Of a stretch of DNA of 64,000 bases, positions 17,149-26,028 are shown piece by piece. The notes under the pieces are model-generated. The model was not told the DNA's origin. It saw only the letters and a program-made list of their open reading frames with translations, and ran no database searches. Source of the DNA: Actinomadura barringtoniae (GTDB lineage: Bacteria > Actinomycetota > Actinomycetes > Streptosporangiales > Streptosporangiaceae); the NCBI RefSeq assembly GCF_017573505.1, contig NZ_JAGEOJ010000014.1, positions 248,001 through 312,000 of the forward strand, written 5' to 3'. The position numbers and the translations under genes are program-made. Each line of letters begins with the position of its first letter. Positions within the stretch are counted from its first letter, which is position 1.

Positions 17149-18109
17149 GGGTGACCTCCGAGTTCAGGCCGAGGGCGATGAGCGTGAGGTTGCGGAGCGA
17201 GGCGGAGCCGGGCTTGAGGTACTCGCTGTGGGTGCCGGAGCCGGCGGCGAAGCGCTGGGCGCCGAACGCGCGGGAGATCGGGTCCTTGCCGAAGCCGATC
17301 CCGGCGAAGCGGATCTTGGGGACGTACTGCATCCAGTCGCCGGCGGCGCGGCCCGCCCACACGTGCGCGGGCGTCTTCAGGTCGGTGACCGAGCCGCGGG
17401 TGACGCCGGGGCTGCCGAACAGGGCGATCTCGTCCACCGGGAGCCCGGTGAGGTGCGGGATCGCGCGGCCCAGGACGACCGAGCCGTAGCTGTGGCCCAG
17501 CAGCGCGATCCGGGCCTTGCCGTTCACCCGGTGCAGGTCGCCCAGGAAGCCGCGCAGGGTCGTGGCGGCGTGGTCGGCGGTGTCGTCGGACAGGACGTCG
17601 GTGCTGAGCGTGGACGGCGAGTCGTAGCCCAGCCAGGCGATCACCGCGAGCCGGGAGTTCGGCGCGGCGTGAACGGCCTGCTGGGCCAGGGCGCGGGCGC
17701 CGCCGCCCGCCCACTTCCAGGAGTCGAAGTTGGTCAGCTCGCCGTCCGCGCCGGGGACCACGACGGCGATCCGGTCGGCGCGGGCGAGGTCGCCGTGGAC
17801 CTCGACGACGTGGCCGGTGCCGCGCGCGTCGAACGCCAGGAAGCGGCGGCCGGGCTGGAGGAAGGCGTTCAGTGCCTTCACGCGGCCGGAGTCCTTCAGC
17901 CGCACCGCCATGTCGCGGGCGGTCACGATGTCGGCGTGGACCGCGTCGTAGCGGGCCTGGAGGGAGCCGGGCGAGGCGAGCGCGGCGGCGGTGGTGGCGG
18001 CGGCCGGAGCCGCGTACGGCTCGGGACGGCTCGCCCCCGCGGCCGTCAGGGTGGCCGCGGAGCAGAGAGCGGTGGTGGCGGCGATCCGACGCAGTCGCTG
18101 GCGGCGCAA
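17141..18109 (-). CDS. exported alpha/beta hydrolase (DUF1023 type), paralogue
   Basis: The 322-residue protein starts MRRQRLRRIAATTALCSAA with a hydrophobic stretch ending in AGASRPEPYA, an export signal. The nucleophile motif is GHSYGS at about residue 206, followed by FGSPGVTRGS and a C-terminal GTHSEYLKPGSASLRNLTLIA that closely matches the end of the 14666-15688 protein. The two are therefore paralogues. Its stop overlaps the acyltransferase start by 8 bp, indicating coupled translation. The substrate is not identifiable from sequence. Confidence 0.82.
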   Translation of the reverse strand: MRRQRLRRIAATTALCSAATLTAAGASRPEPYAAPAAATTAAALASPGSLQARYDAVHADIVTARDMAVRLKDSGRVKALNAFLQPGRRFLAFDARGTGHVVEVHGDLARADRIAVVVPGADGELTNFDSWKWAGGGARALAQQAVHAAPNSRLAVIAWLGYDSPSTLSTDVLSDDTADHAATTLRGFLGDLHRVNGKARIALLGHSYGSVVLGRAIPHLTGLPVDEIALFGSPGVTRGSVTDLKTPAHVWAGRAAGDWMQYVPKIRFAGIGFGKDPISRAFGAQRFAAGSGTHSEYLKPGSASLRNLTLIALGLNSEVTHA

Positions 18110-18259
18110 TTTCGGTGTCCTTCCTGCTCAGCGGGTGTTTCCCACTGATCAGAAAGGTAGAAATCGCGGCCTGTAACAGGCATCGGCCTGGGGATCACAC
18201 TTGCCCGTAGGACCCCGGTATGACGAGGTCTACCGGGGGCCGATGCGGGCCGGCCGCGG

Positions 18260-18922
18260 TCAGTCCCCGGGGCGTACGAGGCCCACGTCGTAGGCGTAGA
18301 CGATCGCCTGCGGGCGGTCGCGCAGGCCGAGCTTCATCAGGATGCGGCCGAAGTGGGTCTTCACGGTCTGCTCGGCGACCACCAGTTCGGCCGCGATCTC
18401 GCCGTTCGACAGGCCCCTGGCGACCAGGGCCAGCACCTCGGTCTCGCGCTCGGTCAGGTCGTCGAGCTGCTTGCGTGACGGGCCCTTCGGGCCGCCGAGC
18501 CGCGAGAACTCCCCGATCAGCCGCTTGGTGATCGAGGGGGACAGCAGGGCGTCCCCGGCCGCGACGACCCGTACGGCGTCGGAGAGCTCGGTCGCCGAGG
18601 CGTCCTTCAGCAGGAAGCCGCTGGCTCCGGCCCGCAGCGCCTCGTAGACGTAGTCGTCCAGGTCGAAGGTGGTCAGCATCAGCACCTTCGGGACCTCGCC
18701 GTCGCCCGCCAGCAGCCGCCGGGTGGCCTCCAGCCCGTCCATGACCGGCATCCGGACGTCCATCAGCACCACGTCGGGCCGCAGCTCGGCGATCGTGCGC
18801 AGGCCCTCCGCCCCGTCCACGGCCTCGCCGACCACCTCGATGTCCGGCTGGGCGTTCAGCAGGACCCCGAAACCGGTCCGCACCATGCCCTGGTCATCGA
18901 CGATCACGACCTTGATCGTCAC
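18260..18922 (-). CDS. NarL/FixJ-family response regulator
   Basis: The 220-residue protein has a receiver domain (VVIVDDQGMV acidic pocket; phospho-acceptor Asp in DVVLMDVRMPVMDG; Lys in FLLKDAS) and a LuxR-type DNA-binding domain (LTERETEVLALVARGLSNGE, then VAEQTVKTHFGRILMKLGL). The GTG start at 18922 overlaps the kinase stop by four bases (GTGA), so the pair is translationally coupled. A longer reading of the frame into the kinase gene is an artefact. No target is evident; the pair is likely autoregulated. Confidence 0.95.
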   Translation of the reverse strand: MTIKVVIVDDQGMVRTGFGVLLNAQPDIEVVGEAVDGAEGLRTIAELRPDVVLMDVRMPVMDGLEATRRLLAGDGEVPKVLMLTTFDLDDYVYEALRAGASGFLLKDASATELSDAVRVVAAGDALLSPSITKRLIGEFSRLGGPKGPSRKQLDDLTERETEVLALVARGLSNGEIAAELVVAEQTVKTHFGRILMKLGLRDRPQAIVYAYDVGLVRPGD

Positions 18923-20310
18923 GGCGTCCCCTTCTCGACCGGCGGCTTCTCCACGGGCAGCGTCACCCGTACCGCGTATCCGCCCTCGGGCGTAGGCCCG
19001 GCGTCCAGTTCCCCGCCCAGCATGGCAGCCCGTTCCCGCATGCCGATCAGCCCGTGCCCCCCGCCCGCGCCGTCCGGCGGGTCCACGCCGTCCGGCTCGT
19101 CCGCGCGGTCCGGTGCGTCCACACCGGGCGGGGGAGCGGGCGGCGGGTCGTTGATCACCGCGATCCGTACGGCGTCGTCGGCGTAGGAGACGGCGACCGC
19201 GACCTCCGCCCCCGGCGCGTGGCGCATGGCGTTGCTCAGGCCCTCCTGAACGATCCGGTAGATCGTCAGGCCGTAGCCCGGCGGCACCCGGCCGCGCTCG
19301 CCCTTCTCCTCGAACGTCACGGTCAGCCCGGCCTGGCGGGCCCCGGAGACCAGCTCGTCGAGGCGGTCCAGGCTCGGCTGCGGGGCGGTCTCGGCGCCGT
19401 CCTCCGAACGCAGCACGCCCAGGATCCGGCGCAGCTCGTTGAGGGCGTCCAGCGCGGTGCCGCGGATCTCGGCGAGGTCCTTGCGGGTCTCCTCGGGCAC
19501 GTCGTCGACCTTGTACGGGGCGGCCTCCGCCTGGATCGCGATCATCGACATGTGATGGGCGACCACGTCGTGCAGCTCGCGGGCGATGCGCTGGCGTTCG
19601 GTCAGCACGGCCTCGGCGTCGCGGTGGCGCCGCTCCTGCTCGGCGAGCTCGCGCCGGGTGGACTCCTCGCGTTCCAGCAGGTCGCGCCGGGCCGTCTCGC
19701 GCTGCCGTACGACGAACCCGACCAGGAGCGGCAGCAGGATCAGCGCGCCCGCGCCCGCCCCGGACCGCGGCGACAGCGCGATGGCGCCGCCGATCGAGAT
19801 CAGGGCGACCCCGACCGTGATGTCGCGCGAGCAGCGCACGGCCACCGAATAGAGGATCATGACCGCCGCGACGGCCGCGCCCGGCAGGTAGGGGGTGGTC
19901 ATCCACCGGTGCACCTCGGGTGTGCCGAGCGCGATGGCCAGGGCGATGATCCGCCAGGCGGCCAGCGGATGGCGCTGCCGCAGGGCCAGCGGCACGGCGG
20001 CGCCGAGCGCGATCAGGAAGAACAGGAAGGCCTGGCCGGGGCTGCCGGTGTGCGGGCCCATCCGCTTGGACTCGTTCTGCAGCACCGCGAACGAGCCGAA
20101 CAGCACCGCGGTCGCGATGCCGAGGTCGACCAGCTGCATGACGGCGCCGAAGCGCAGCCTGCCGATCCCGAGGTACCGGGTCCAGCGCAGGCCCGCCGGC
20201 CACGGGCGGTCGGCGGGCGGCGGGTCCGCCCGGCCGGTCAGCGCGGCGGCGGCGACCGGCCGGACGATCATCCGGACGGTCTCGCCGAAGCCGGTGGTCT
20301 CGCTGGCCAT
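18919..20310 (-). CDS. NarL-type sensor histidine kinase
   Basis: The 463-residue protein has several hydrophobic helices between about residues 50 and 200, a coiled-coil-like Glu/Arg-rich stretch, the HisKA_3 phospho-acceptor motif ARELHDVVAHHMSMIA and an HATPase domain (IVQEGLSNAMRHAP, then GGGHGLIGMRERAAMLGG). A Pro/Asp/Gly-rich insertion (PDRADEPDGVDPPDG) sits inside the ATPase lid. It phosphorylates the response regulator encoded immediately downstream. The membrane part lacks a large extracellular sensor, as in the intramembrane-sensing kinases linked to envelope stress; the stimulus is unknown. Confidence 0.93.
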   Translation of the reverse strand: MASETTGFGETVRMIVRPVAAAALTGRADPPPADRPWPAGLRWTRYLGIGRLRFGAVMQLVDLGIATAVLFGSFAVLQNESKRMGPHTGSPGQAFLFFLIALGAAVPLALRQRHPLAAWRIIALAIALGTPEVHRWMTTPYLPGAAVAAVMILYSVAVRCSRDITVGVALISIGGAIALSPRSGAGAGALILLPLLVGFVVRQRETARRDLLEREESTRRELAEQERRHRDAEAVLTERQRIARELHDVVAHHMSMIAIQAEAAPYKVDDVPEETRKDLAEIRGTALDALNELRRILGVLRSEDGAETAPQPSLDRLDELVSGARQAGLTVTFEEKGERGRVPPGYGLTIYRIVQEGLSNAMRHAPGAEVAVAVSYADDAVRIAVINDPPPAPPPGVDAPDRADEPDGVDPPDGAGGGHGLIGMRERAAMLGGELDAGPTPEGGYAVRVTLPVEKPPVEKGTP

Positions 20311-20393
20311 ACGCCCAGGCTAGAGCGCCCGCGCCCGCCCCGAATGCCACCGTGGTGCGACACGTCTCGTCATACCTGGGTACGGTGCGGAGC

Positions 20394-21425
20394 GTGGAGC
20401 CCGTCGAAGCGTTGCGCCGGATCGCCTTCCTGCTGGAGCGCGCGCACGAGCCGACCTACCGGGTGCGCGCCTTCCGCAAGGCCGCCGACCTCGTGGCGGA
20501 GACGCCACCGGACGAGCTGGCGGCCCGCGCGGCCGCCGGGACGCTGACCGACCTCGCCGGGATCGGCAAGGTCACGGCGCTGGTCATCGAGGAGGCCCTG
20601 CGCGGTGAGACCCCGGTCTACCTGCGGCGGATGGAGGCGACCGAGGGCGAGCCGGTGGACGAGGCCGCCGCGGCGCTGCGTTCGGCGCTCAAGGGCGACC
20701 TGCACACCCACAGCGACTGGTCCGACGGCGGCTCGCCGATCCGGGAGATGGCCGAGGCGGCGCGCGGCATCGGCCACGAGTACCTCGCGCTGACCGACCA
20801 CTCGCCGCGGCTGAAGGTGGCCAACGGGCTGTCGGCCGACCGGCTCCGGCGGCAGCTGGACGTGGTGGCCGAGCTGAACTCCGAGCTCGCCCCGTTCCGC
20901 ATCCTCACCGGCATCGAGGTCGACATCCTGGAGGACGGCACGCTGGACCAGGAGCCCGACCTCCTCGACCGGCTCGACGTGGTCGTGGCGAGCGTGCACT
21001 CCAAGCTGCGCATGGACAAGGTCGCGATGACCAAGCGGATGGTCGCGGCGATCGCGAACCCGCGGGTGAACGTCCTCGGCCACTGCACCGGCCGCATCGT
21101 CAAGGCGGGCGGGAAACGGGGCGGGCTGCGGCCGGAGTCGGAGTTCGACGCGCAGCTGGTCTTCGACGCCTGCGCGGCCTACGACGTCGCCGTGGAGATC
21201 AACTCGCGGCCGGAACGGCTCGACCCGCCCAAGCGTCTGCTGCGCCTGGCCGTCGAGGCGGGCTGCCGGTTCTCCATCGACTCCGACGCGCACGCGCCGG
21301 GCCAGCTCGACTGGCAGCCGTACGGCTGCGACCGGGCCGCGCGCTGCGGCGTCACCGCCGAGCAGATCGTCAACACCCGTTCCGCCGCCGACCTGCTCGC
21401 CTGGACGCGCGGCGACGGCGCCTGA
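20394..21425 (+). CDS. PHP-domain protein with HhH (DNA polymerase X-like) N-terminus
   Basis: The N-terminal 85 residues resemble the polymerase-beta/X helix-hairpin-helix region (VEALRRIAFLLERAHEPTYR, DLAGIGKVTALVIEEAL). A PHP metal-dependent phosphoesterase domain follows, with metal ligands in GDLHTHSDWSDG, LTDHSP, GIEVDI, ASVHS, LGHCTGR and SIDSDAH. The nucleotidyl-transferase palm of a true PolX is absent, so this is a stand-alone HhH-PHP phosphoesterase. The GTG at 20394 fits homologous starts; an upstream GTG at 20352 has no ribosome site. It diverges from the kinase gene. Confidence 0.85.
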   Translation: MEPVEALRRIAFLLERAHEPTYRVRAFRKAADLVAETPPDELAARAAAGTLTDLAGIGKVTALVIEEALRGETPVYLRRMEATEGEPVDEAAAALRSALKGDLHTHSDWSDGGSPIREMAEAARGIGHEYLALTDHSPRLKVANGLSADRLRRQLDVVAELNSELAPFRILTGIEVDILEDGTLDQEPDLLDRLDVVVASVHSKLRMDKVAMTKRMVAAIANPRVNVLGHCTGRIVKAGGKRGGLRPESEFDAQLVFDACAAYDVAVEINSRPERLDPPKRLLRLAVEAGCRFSIDSDAHAPGQLDWQPYGCDRAARCGVTAEQIVNTRSAADLLAWTRGDGA

Positions 21426-21530
21426 CCGTTTCATCAAGCAACCAGTGACCAAGACGGGCATTCCCGGTCACCCATATTTCATCGGGGCCGGATAGCGTCG
21501 AGATCAACCGACTCTAAGGACGGCAGTGGG

Positions 21531-22487
21531 ATGACCGAGATCAACCACCGTTTCGTGAAGTCCACCAGCGGCCTGAACATGCACATCGCCGAGGCCGGCG
21601 AAGGCCCCCTCGTCCTCCTCCTGCACGGCTTCCCCGAGTGCTGGTACTCCTGGCGCCACCAGCTCGTCGCCCTCGCCGAGGCCGGCTACCACGCCGTGGC
21701 CCCCGACCAGCGCGGCTACGCCCGTACGGGCGGCCCCGACCAGGTCGACCAGTACACGCTGCTGCACCTGGTGGGCGACGCGATCGGCCTGATCGAGCCG
21801 CTCGGCGAGGAGGACGCCGTGGTCGTCGGCCACGACTGGGGCTCCCCGGTCGCGTGGGGCGCCGCCCAGCTGCGCCCCGACCTCATCCGCGGCGTCGCCT
21901 CCCTCTCGGTCCCGCACCGCCCCCGCGGCTCGATGCCGCCCATCCCGATCATGCGCAGGATGTTCGGGGACGGCTTCTACATGGTCTTCTTCCAGCAGCC
22001 GGACCTCCCCGAAGAGGGCTTCGAGCGCGACCTCACCGACACGTTCCGCCGCATGCTGTACGCGGCCTCCGGCGACTCGCCCGGCATCGTCCCGATCATC
22101 CCCGAGGGCGGCAGCATGGTCGACGTCTGCCCGGCCCCCGACGAGCTGCCCTCCTGGCTCACCGAAGAGGACATCGCCGCCTTCGTCCGCGAGTACGACG
22201 GCAAGGGCTTCTTCGGCCCGGTCAACTGGTACCGCAACATGGACCGCAACTGGGAGCTCACCGCAGCCTGGCACCGCGCCCCCATCCTCCCGCCCGCGCT
22301 CTACATCGTGGGCGACCGGGACATGGTGGTGGCCGCCCCCAACGCGCGCGAGGGCATCGCCAAGCTCACCGACTTCATCCCCAACCTCCAGGAGCCCATC
22401 TGGCTCCCCGGCTGCGGCCACTGGACCCAGCAGGAGCGCCCCAAGGAAGTCAACGAAGCCCTGATCTCCTTCCTCGACTCCCTCTGA
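21531..22487 (+). CDS. epoxide hydrolase-like alpha/beta hydrolase
   Basis: The 318-residue protein has HGFPECWYSWRHQ (oxyanion region), the nucleophile Asp in VVGHDWGSPVAW, DQRGYARTGG, a cap domain with FFGPVNWYRNMDRNW supplying Tyr residues, an acidic residue in IVGDRDMVV and the catalytic His in GCGHWTQQE. This set is typical of epoxide hydrolases, which open epoxides to diols. The haloalkane dehalogenase alternative is less likely because the HGFPE and cap-tyrosine pattern is present. It stands alone and ends at a shared terminator with the convergent peptidase. Confidence 0.88.
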   Translation: MTEINHRFVKSTSGLNMHIAEAGEGPLVLLLHGFPECWYSWRHQLVALAEAGYHAVAPDQRGYARTGGPDQVDQYTLLHLVGDAIGLIEPLGEEDAVVVGHDWGSPVAWGAAQLRPDLIRGVASLSVPHRPRGSMPPIPIMRRMFGDGFYMVFFQQPDLPEEGFERDLTDTFRRMLYAASGDSPGIVPIIPEGGSMVDVCPAPDELPSWLTEEDIAAFVREYDGKGFFGPVNWYRNMDRNWELTAAWHRAPILPPALYIVGDRDMVVAAPNAREGIAKLTDFIPNLQEPIWLPGCGHWTQQERPKEVNEALISFLDSL

Positions 22488-22509
22488 CACCTACCTGCGT
22501 CAGTAGGTG
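22488..22509. terminator. hairpin between convergent hydrolase and peptidase genes
   Basis: CACCTAC (22488-22494) and GTAGGTG (22503-22509) form a perfect 7-bp stem with an 8-base loop that contains the peptidase stop codon on the reverse strand. Confidence 0.55.
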
Positions 22510-23837
22510 GGAAGGGCGAGCATGTTCGTCAGGAGGCTCGCCAGGAAGACGGTCTGCGTGTGCATGAGGTCGGGGTCGATCCTGTCCAGATGGCCGTTGG
22601 GAGCCACTTGGACCAGGTAGGCAGGGCCGCTGATGAGCGTGGCGGTGGGGATGCCTAGTCGGTAGGGGTAGGTGGCCTCGCCGTAGAGGCCGTCGTTGAA
22701 CGGCTTGAGGACGGCGGTACGGGCCAGGTCGTGCTCCTTCACCTGGTCGATGACCAGGGCGGTGAGGGCGTCGCTGTTGCCGGTGCCCAGGACGGCCGGT
22801 TCGGAACGGTCTGTGGGGCCGTTCTCGGTCCAGCCCTGGGCGCCCAGGTGTTCGGGGACCAGGCAGGCGACGATGCGGTCGCGGAGGGCCGGGTTCTGCT
22901 CCAGCCACGTGCGCAGGTCCGGTGTGTGGTTGTGCGCGGTCATGTGGTTGGGCGAGAGCACGAAGAGGACGTCGCGCGGACGCGAGGCTTGGGGCAGGGC
23001 GGCGAAGTAACGGGCGAGCGCTAGGACGGCGGGTACGCCGTTCTCCTCTATGGCGTTCTGGCCGTCGGTGTGGGTGCCGACCATGACGGCGCCGGGGAGC
23101 GAGCCGTTGCCCTTCAACTCCGCGGTCAGGTAGTCGATCGTGGTGCGTTGGGTTGCCGCGGTGAGCGTCACGGTGGCCTTGGCCGGGGCTCTCATCAGGT
23201 CGCGTAGGAGACGGCCCTCGACGCGGTCCAGATGCAGGGCGGGCAGGCCGGACTGTGGCTGCTGATGCGGTGAGTACTGCAGCCGGGTGTGGTCGGGCGG
23301 GAGGTCGATGATGTCGACCATCGCGATGGCGCCGTGCTGCCGGGCCAGGTCCAGAGACAGCTGGGCGGGAACGGTCTGCCAGAGGCGCGTGTAGTCCTCG
23401 TTCCGCAGGTCCTCGGGCTGGTGAATGTAGTCGGCCAGTGGGAAGACGGCGCCGAACGGCATGCGCGGCAGGGGATAGTCCGCGACGACCACACGGCCTC
23501 GGACGTCCTTGCCCTCGTAGTCGGCGGGCTGGCCGGCGCCGACCTCGATGAGTTCGCCCCGCACGCCGTCACTGGAGGTCTGGCCTGAGTACGGGCGGTA
23601 CGACGACGGGAGACGGTGCGTTCGTCCGCCCACGTCTTCGACCGTCAGGGACCACGCGCCGGCTTCCCAGGCGTTGATGGGGACGGGATGGCGGCCCACG
23701 GTCAGGCCGCAGGACCGCAGTTGCGCCTCGACCAGGTCCACATAGCGGCGATGAGCATGGCCGCCGGTGAAGCGCGGGCCCAGGTCCGACATCGCCTTTA
23801 CCCAGCTCATGAGCGTGCCTGAGTCGACCAGGTCCAT
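22500..23837 (-). CDS. M28-like metallopeptidase family protein
   Basis: The start is taken at ATG 23837 (MDLVDSGTLMSWVKAMSD), giving 445 residues; the longer frame overlaps the divergent regulator. The order resembles M28 peptidases with an inserted PA domain: N-terminal cap, a PA-like part (GKDVRGRVVVADYP), then a metal-site region GTHTDGQNAIEENGVPAVL, LFVLSPNHM and LVPEHLGAQGW. The ligands H and D in GTHTDG and Glu in the EEN segment are plausible zinc ligands, but the motif departs from the standard HxD spacing, so peptidase activity is uncertain. No signal peptide is present with this start. Confidence 0.7.
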   Translation of the reverse strand: MDLVDSGTLMSWVKAMSDLGPRFTGGHAHRRYVDLVEAQLRSCGLTVGRHPVPINAWEAGAWSLTVEDVGGRTHRLPSSYRPYSGQTSSDGVRGELIEVGAGQPADYEGKDVRGRVVVADYPLPRMPFGAVFPLADYIHQPEDLRNEDYTRLWQTVPAQLSLDLARQHGAIAMVDIIDLPPDHTRLQYSPHQQPQSGLPALHLDRVEGRLLRDLMRAPAKATVTLTAATQRTTIDYLTAELKGNGSLPGAVMVGTHTDGQNAIEENGVPAVLALARYFAALPQASRPRDVLFVLSPNHMTAHNHTPDLRTWLEQNPALRDRIVACLVPEHLGAQGWTENGPTDRSEPAVLGTGNSDALTALVIDQVKEHDLARTAVLKPFNDGLYGEATYPYRLGIPTATLISGPAYLVQVAPNGHLDRIDPDLMHTQTVFLASLLTNMLALPTY

Positions 23838-23889
23838 GGGCCGACGGTAGCGGCTCGGGAATGTCGGTGGCGGGGCGTACGGTCGCCGG

Positions 23890-24594
23890 GTGAACCGGAC
23901 CGACCGGCTGTACGCATTGGTAGAGGAACTTCGCGCGTGCGCGCCCCGGCGGGTCAGCGCGCGGGAGCTCGCGGCGCGGTACGAGGTGAGCGTGCGCACC
24001 ATCGAGCGCGACATCGGCGCGCTGCAGCAGGGCGGTGTGCCGATCTACGCCGACGTGGGCCGCGGGGGCGGCTACACGCTGGACAAGAGCCGTACGCTGC
24101 CGCCGCTGAACTTCACGCCGGCCGAGGCGGTGGCGCTGGCGATCACGCTGGGACGGGCCGAGGGCTCGCCGTTCTCCCGTTCCGCGCGGACGGCGCTGCA
24201 CAAGATCGTGGCGGCGATGTCGGCGGCCGACGGCGACTCGGCGCGGGAGCTGGCCGGGCGGATCCGGTTCCTGACGCGCGAGGACTGCGAGGAGCCGGTC
24301 TCGGTGCCCGCGGTGCTGGAGGAGGCGATGTCCGCCCGGCGCGTGGTGCGGATCAGCTACGTCGACGGCGCGGGGGCCGAGACCGAACGCGACGTCGAGC
24401 CCGTCGCCTTCACCGGCGGCGAGCGGGGCTGGTACCTCATCGGCTGGTGCCGGCTGAGGGGCGGCACGCGGGTGTTCCGGATCGACCGTGTGCGCCGGGC
24501 GGGACTGCTGGAGGAGACCTCGCCCGACCACCGGTTCGAGGACATCACCGACAGCCCCGACGGGATCGTGGTGAGAGCGCTCGAGTTCGTCTGA
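23890..24594 (+). CDS. WYL-domain (YafY-type) transcriptional regulator
   Basis: The 234-residue protein has an N-terminal HTH_11 (NRTDRLYALVEEL, then VSARELAARYEVSVRTIERD), the linker IYADVGRGGGYTLDKSRTLPPLNFT and a WYL domain (ARRVVRISYVDG, GERGWYLIGWCRLRGGTRVF, RIDRV). WYL regulators usually respond to small ligands or nucleic acid signals. The VOC protein gene follows 73 bp downstream on the same strand and may be its target. The start is a GTG. Confidence 0.92.
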   Translation: MNRTDRLYALVEELRACAPRRVSARELAARYEVSVRTIERDIGALQQGGVPIYADVGRGGGYTLDKSRTLPPLNFTPAEAVALAITLGRAEGSPFSRSARTALHKIVAAMSAADGDSARELAGRIRFLTREDCEEPVSVPAVLEEAMSARRVVRISYVDGAGAETERDVEPVAFTGGERGWYLIGWCRLRGGTRVFRIDRVRRAGLLEETSPDHRFEDITDSPDGIVVRALEFV

Positions 24595-24667
24595 GAAACA
24601 CCGACACAGGGTTGTCGCGGCCGTCCCGGATCGTGGGTCTCACCTCAAGGAGACGAAGGAGACACCC

Positions 24668-25069
24668 ATGTCAGGACCGGCTTTCGACAGCGTCGCGTGG
24701 TTCCAGGTGGGCACCACCGACCCCGACGCGGCACGCACGTTCTACGGGCGGCTGTTCGGCTGGTCGTTCCAGGCGGACCCGAACGTCGGCGGCGGCTACG
24801 ACCTCGTCACGGCCAAGGGCTCGGAGGGTCCGTCGGGCGGCCTCGCCACCGTGGCCGACCCCGCGCAGAACCACGCCATCTTCATGGTGGTCGTGCGGGA
24901 CGTGGCGACCGCGGTCAAGCAGACCGAGGAGCTGGGCGGCAAGGTCGTGGTGCCGCCCAAGACCACCGACGACGGGCTGGTGTTCGCCCACCTGCTCGAC
25001 CCGGCGGGCAACGAGTTCGGCGTCTTCACGCCGCCGGCCACCGACGGGACCAAGCCTGTAGAGGCCTGA
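24668..25069 (+). CDS. VOC (glyoxalase/bleomycin-resistance fold) protein
   Basis: The 133-residue protein has two beta-alpha-beta-beta-beta modules. The first is FDSVAWFQVGTTDPDAARTF with YGRLFGWSF; the second is NHAIFMVVVRDVATAVKQ with LVFAHLLDPAGNEFGVF. AAGGAGAC lies in front of the ATG. VOC proteins are small metal-dependent enzymes or binding proteins, and substrate cannot be predicted. The single-domain size fits a dimer. Confidence 0.9.
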   Translation: MSGPAFDSVAWFQVGTTDPDAARTFYGRLFGWSFQADPNVGGGYDLVTAKGSEGPSGGLATVADPAQNHAIFMVVVRDVATAVKQTEELGGKVVVPPKTTDDGLVFAHLLDPAGNEFGVFTPPATDGTKPVEA

Positions 25070-25112
25070 TTCGCCGTGGGCCGGGGCCCTGCGGCGGGTC
25101 CCGGCCTCGCTG

Positions 25113-25204
25113 CCTCAGCGGAAGCGCACCCACCTCAGCGTGAGTGCACCACCTCAGCGGAAGCGCATCCACCTCAGCGTGAGTGCACCACCTCAGCGGA
25201 AGAG
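25113..25204. repeat. 39-bp tandem repeat at the SRPBCC gene 3' end
   Basis: Units begin at 25113, 25152 and 25191; the first two are near identical (one substitution) and the third is partial. Each 39-bp unit is itself two related halves of about 20 and 19 bp starting CCTCAGCG. On the reverse strand every half ends CGCTGAGG, repeating the gene's own stop-codon context; the real stop is 25193-25195. Confidence 0.9.
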
Positions 25205-25666
25205 CCCCGCGTAGCGGTCCAGGTAAAGGGGCCAGCCGCCGTCGCCGCCGATGCCGTCGGCGACGTTCTGCCAGCCGGGGCCGTGCCTGTCGATGTTGCG
25301 GTGTTCCAGTTCGACCCGGGTGCGCTCGGGGGTTTCGGCGATGAACCGGACCTCGACCTCGCTGGCGTTCTCCAGGTCGGATTCCAGCTGCCATTGGGGG
25401 CCGATGTCCCAGCTGAACACCACCCGGTCCGGCGGCTCGAAGGCCAGGACGCGCGCCCAGTGGCACTCGGTGCCGTCCTCGGCGCGGTCGTAGATGTGGC
25501 CGCCGACGCGGCCCTCGAACACGGTCTCGGCGATGGGCGCGCCGAGCAGGTTGTGCTCGGGCGGCTTGAAGTCGCCGAACCGCTCGGTGAAGGTCTTGAA
25601 CGCCTGCTCGGCCGGTGCGCCGATGACGATCTGCCGACGCACCACCGCGTTCGCCGCCTGGGTCAT
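25193..25666 (-). CDS. SRPBCC / AHSA1-family protein
   Basis: The 157-residue protein has the START-like fold pattern: VRRQIVIGAPAEQAFKTFTE, then GGHIYDRAEDGTECHWARVL, PPDRVVFSWDIGP and VRFIAETPERTRVELEHRNI. AHSA1-type proteins are often encoded with an ArsR repressor, as here: its ATG overlaps the ArsR stop (ATGA, 25663-25666). They may bind a hydrophobic ligand. The longer upstream frame reading is an artefact. The 3' end is the seed of the adjacent tandem repeat. Confidence 0.9.
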   Translation of the reverse strand: MTQAANAVVRRQIVIGAPAEQAFKTFTERFGDFKPPEHNLLGAPIAETVFEGRVGGHIYDRAEDGTECHWARVLAFEPPDRVVFSWDIGPQWQLESDLENASEVEVRFIAETPERTRVELEHRNIDRHGPGWQNVADGIGGDGGWPLYLDRYAGLFR

Positions 25667-25989
25667 GACTCCTCCTGCGCTCGATCTTCGGTGATCTCCT
25701 GGAAACCCGCCAGGGTCCGGTTCCAGAACGTCTCCAGCTGGTCCCGCAGGGCGGCCACGCCCTCGGGGTTGAGCCGGTAGATGCGCCGGGTGCCGGCGGT
25801 GCGCTCGGAGACCAGGCCGGCGTTCTTGAGCACCTTCAGATGCTGGGATACCGCAGGTCTGCTGACCGGCAGTTCGTCGGCGAGCTCTCCGACGGCGCGC
25901 GGCCGTTCGGCGAGGCATTCGACGATGGCCCGCCGGGTGGGATCGCCCAGGGCGTTCCACACCTCGTCTTCGGATCCGTTAGTCGCCAC
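25663..25989 (-). CDS. ArsR-family winged-helix repressor
   Basis: The 108-residue protein shows the ArsR helix-turn-helix: DEVWNALGDPTRRAIVECLA, AVGELADELPVSRPAVSQHL and KVLKNAGLVSERTAG, followed by RRIYRLNPEGVAALRD. No metal-binding cysteine motif is present, so it is of the non-metal type that pairs with SRPBCC proteins. It is the first gene of a two-gene operon and probably represses it. Confidence 0.93.
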   Translation of the reverse strand: MATNGSEDEVWNALGDPTRRAIVECLAERPRAVGELADELPVSRPAVSQHLKVLKNAGLVSERTAGTRRIYRLNPEGVAALRDQLETFWNRTLAGFQEITEDRAQEES

Positions 25990-26028
25990 GAACGGTTAGT
26001 CTACACTTACCGATAGGCCTCGGGAAGG

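Noticed and set aside
20394-21425. Complete DNA polymerase X
   Set aside because: The HhH and PHP parts are present, but the polymerase palm domain is missing.
25113-25204. Possible CRISPR array
   Set aside because: The units are contiguous tandem copies without distinct spacers, and no cas gene is near.
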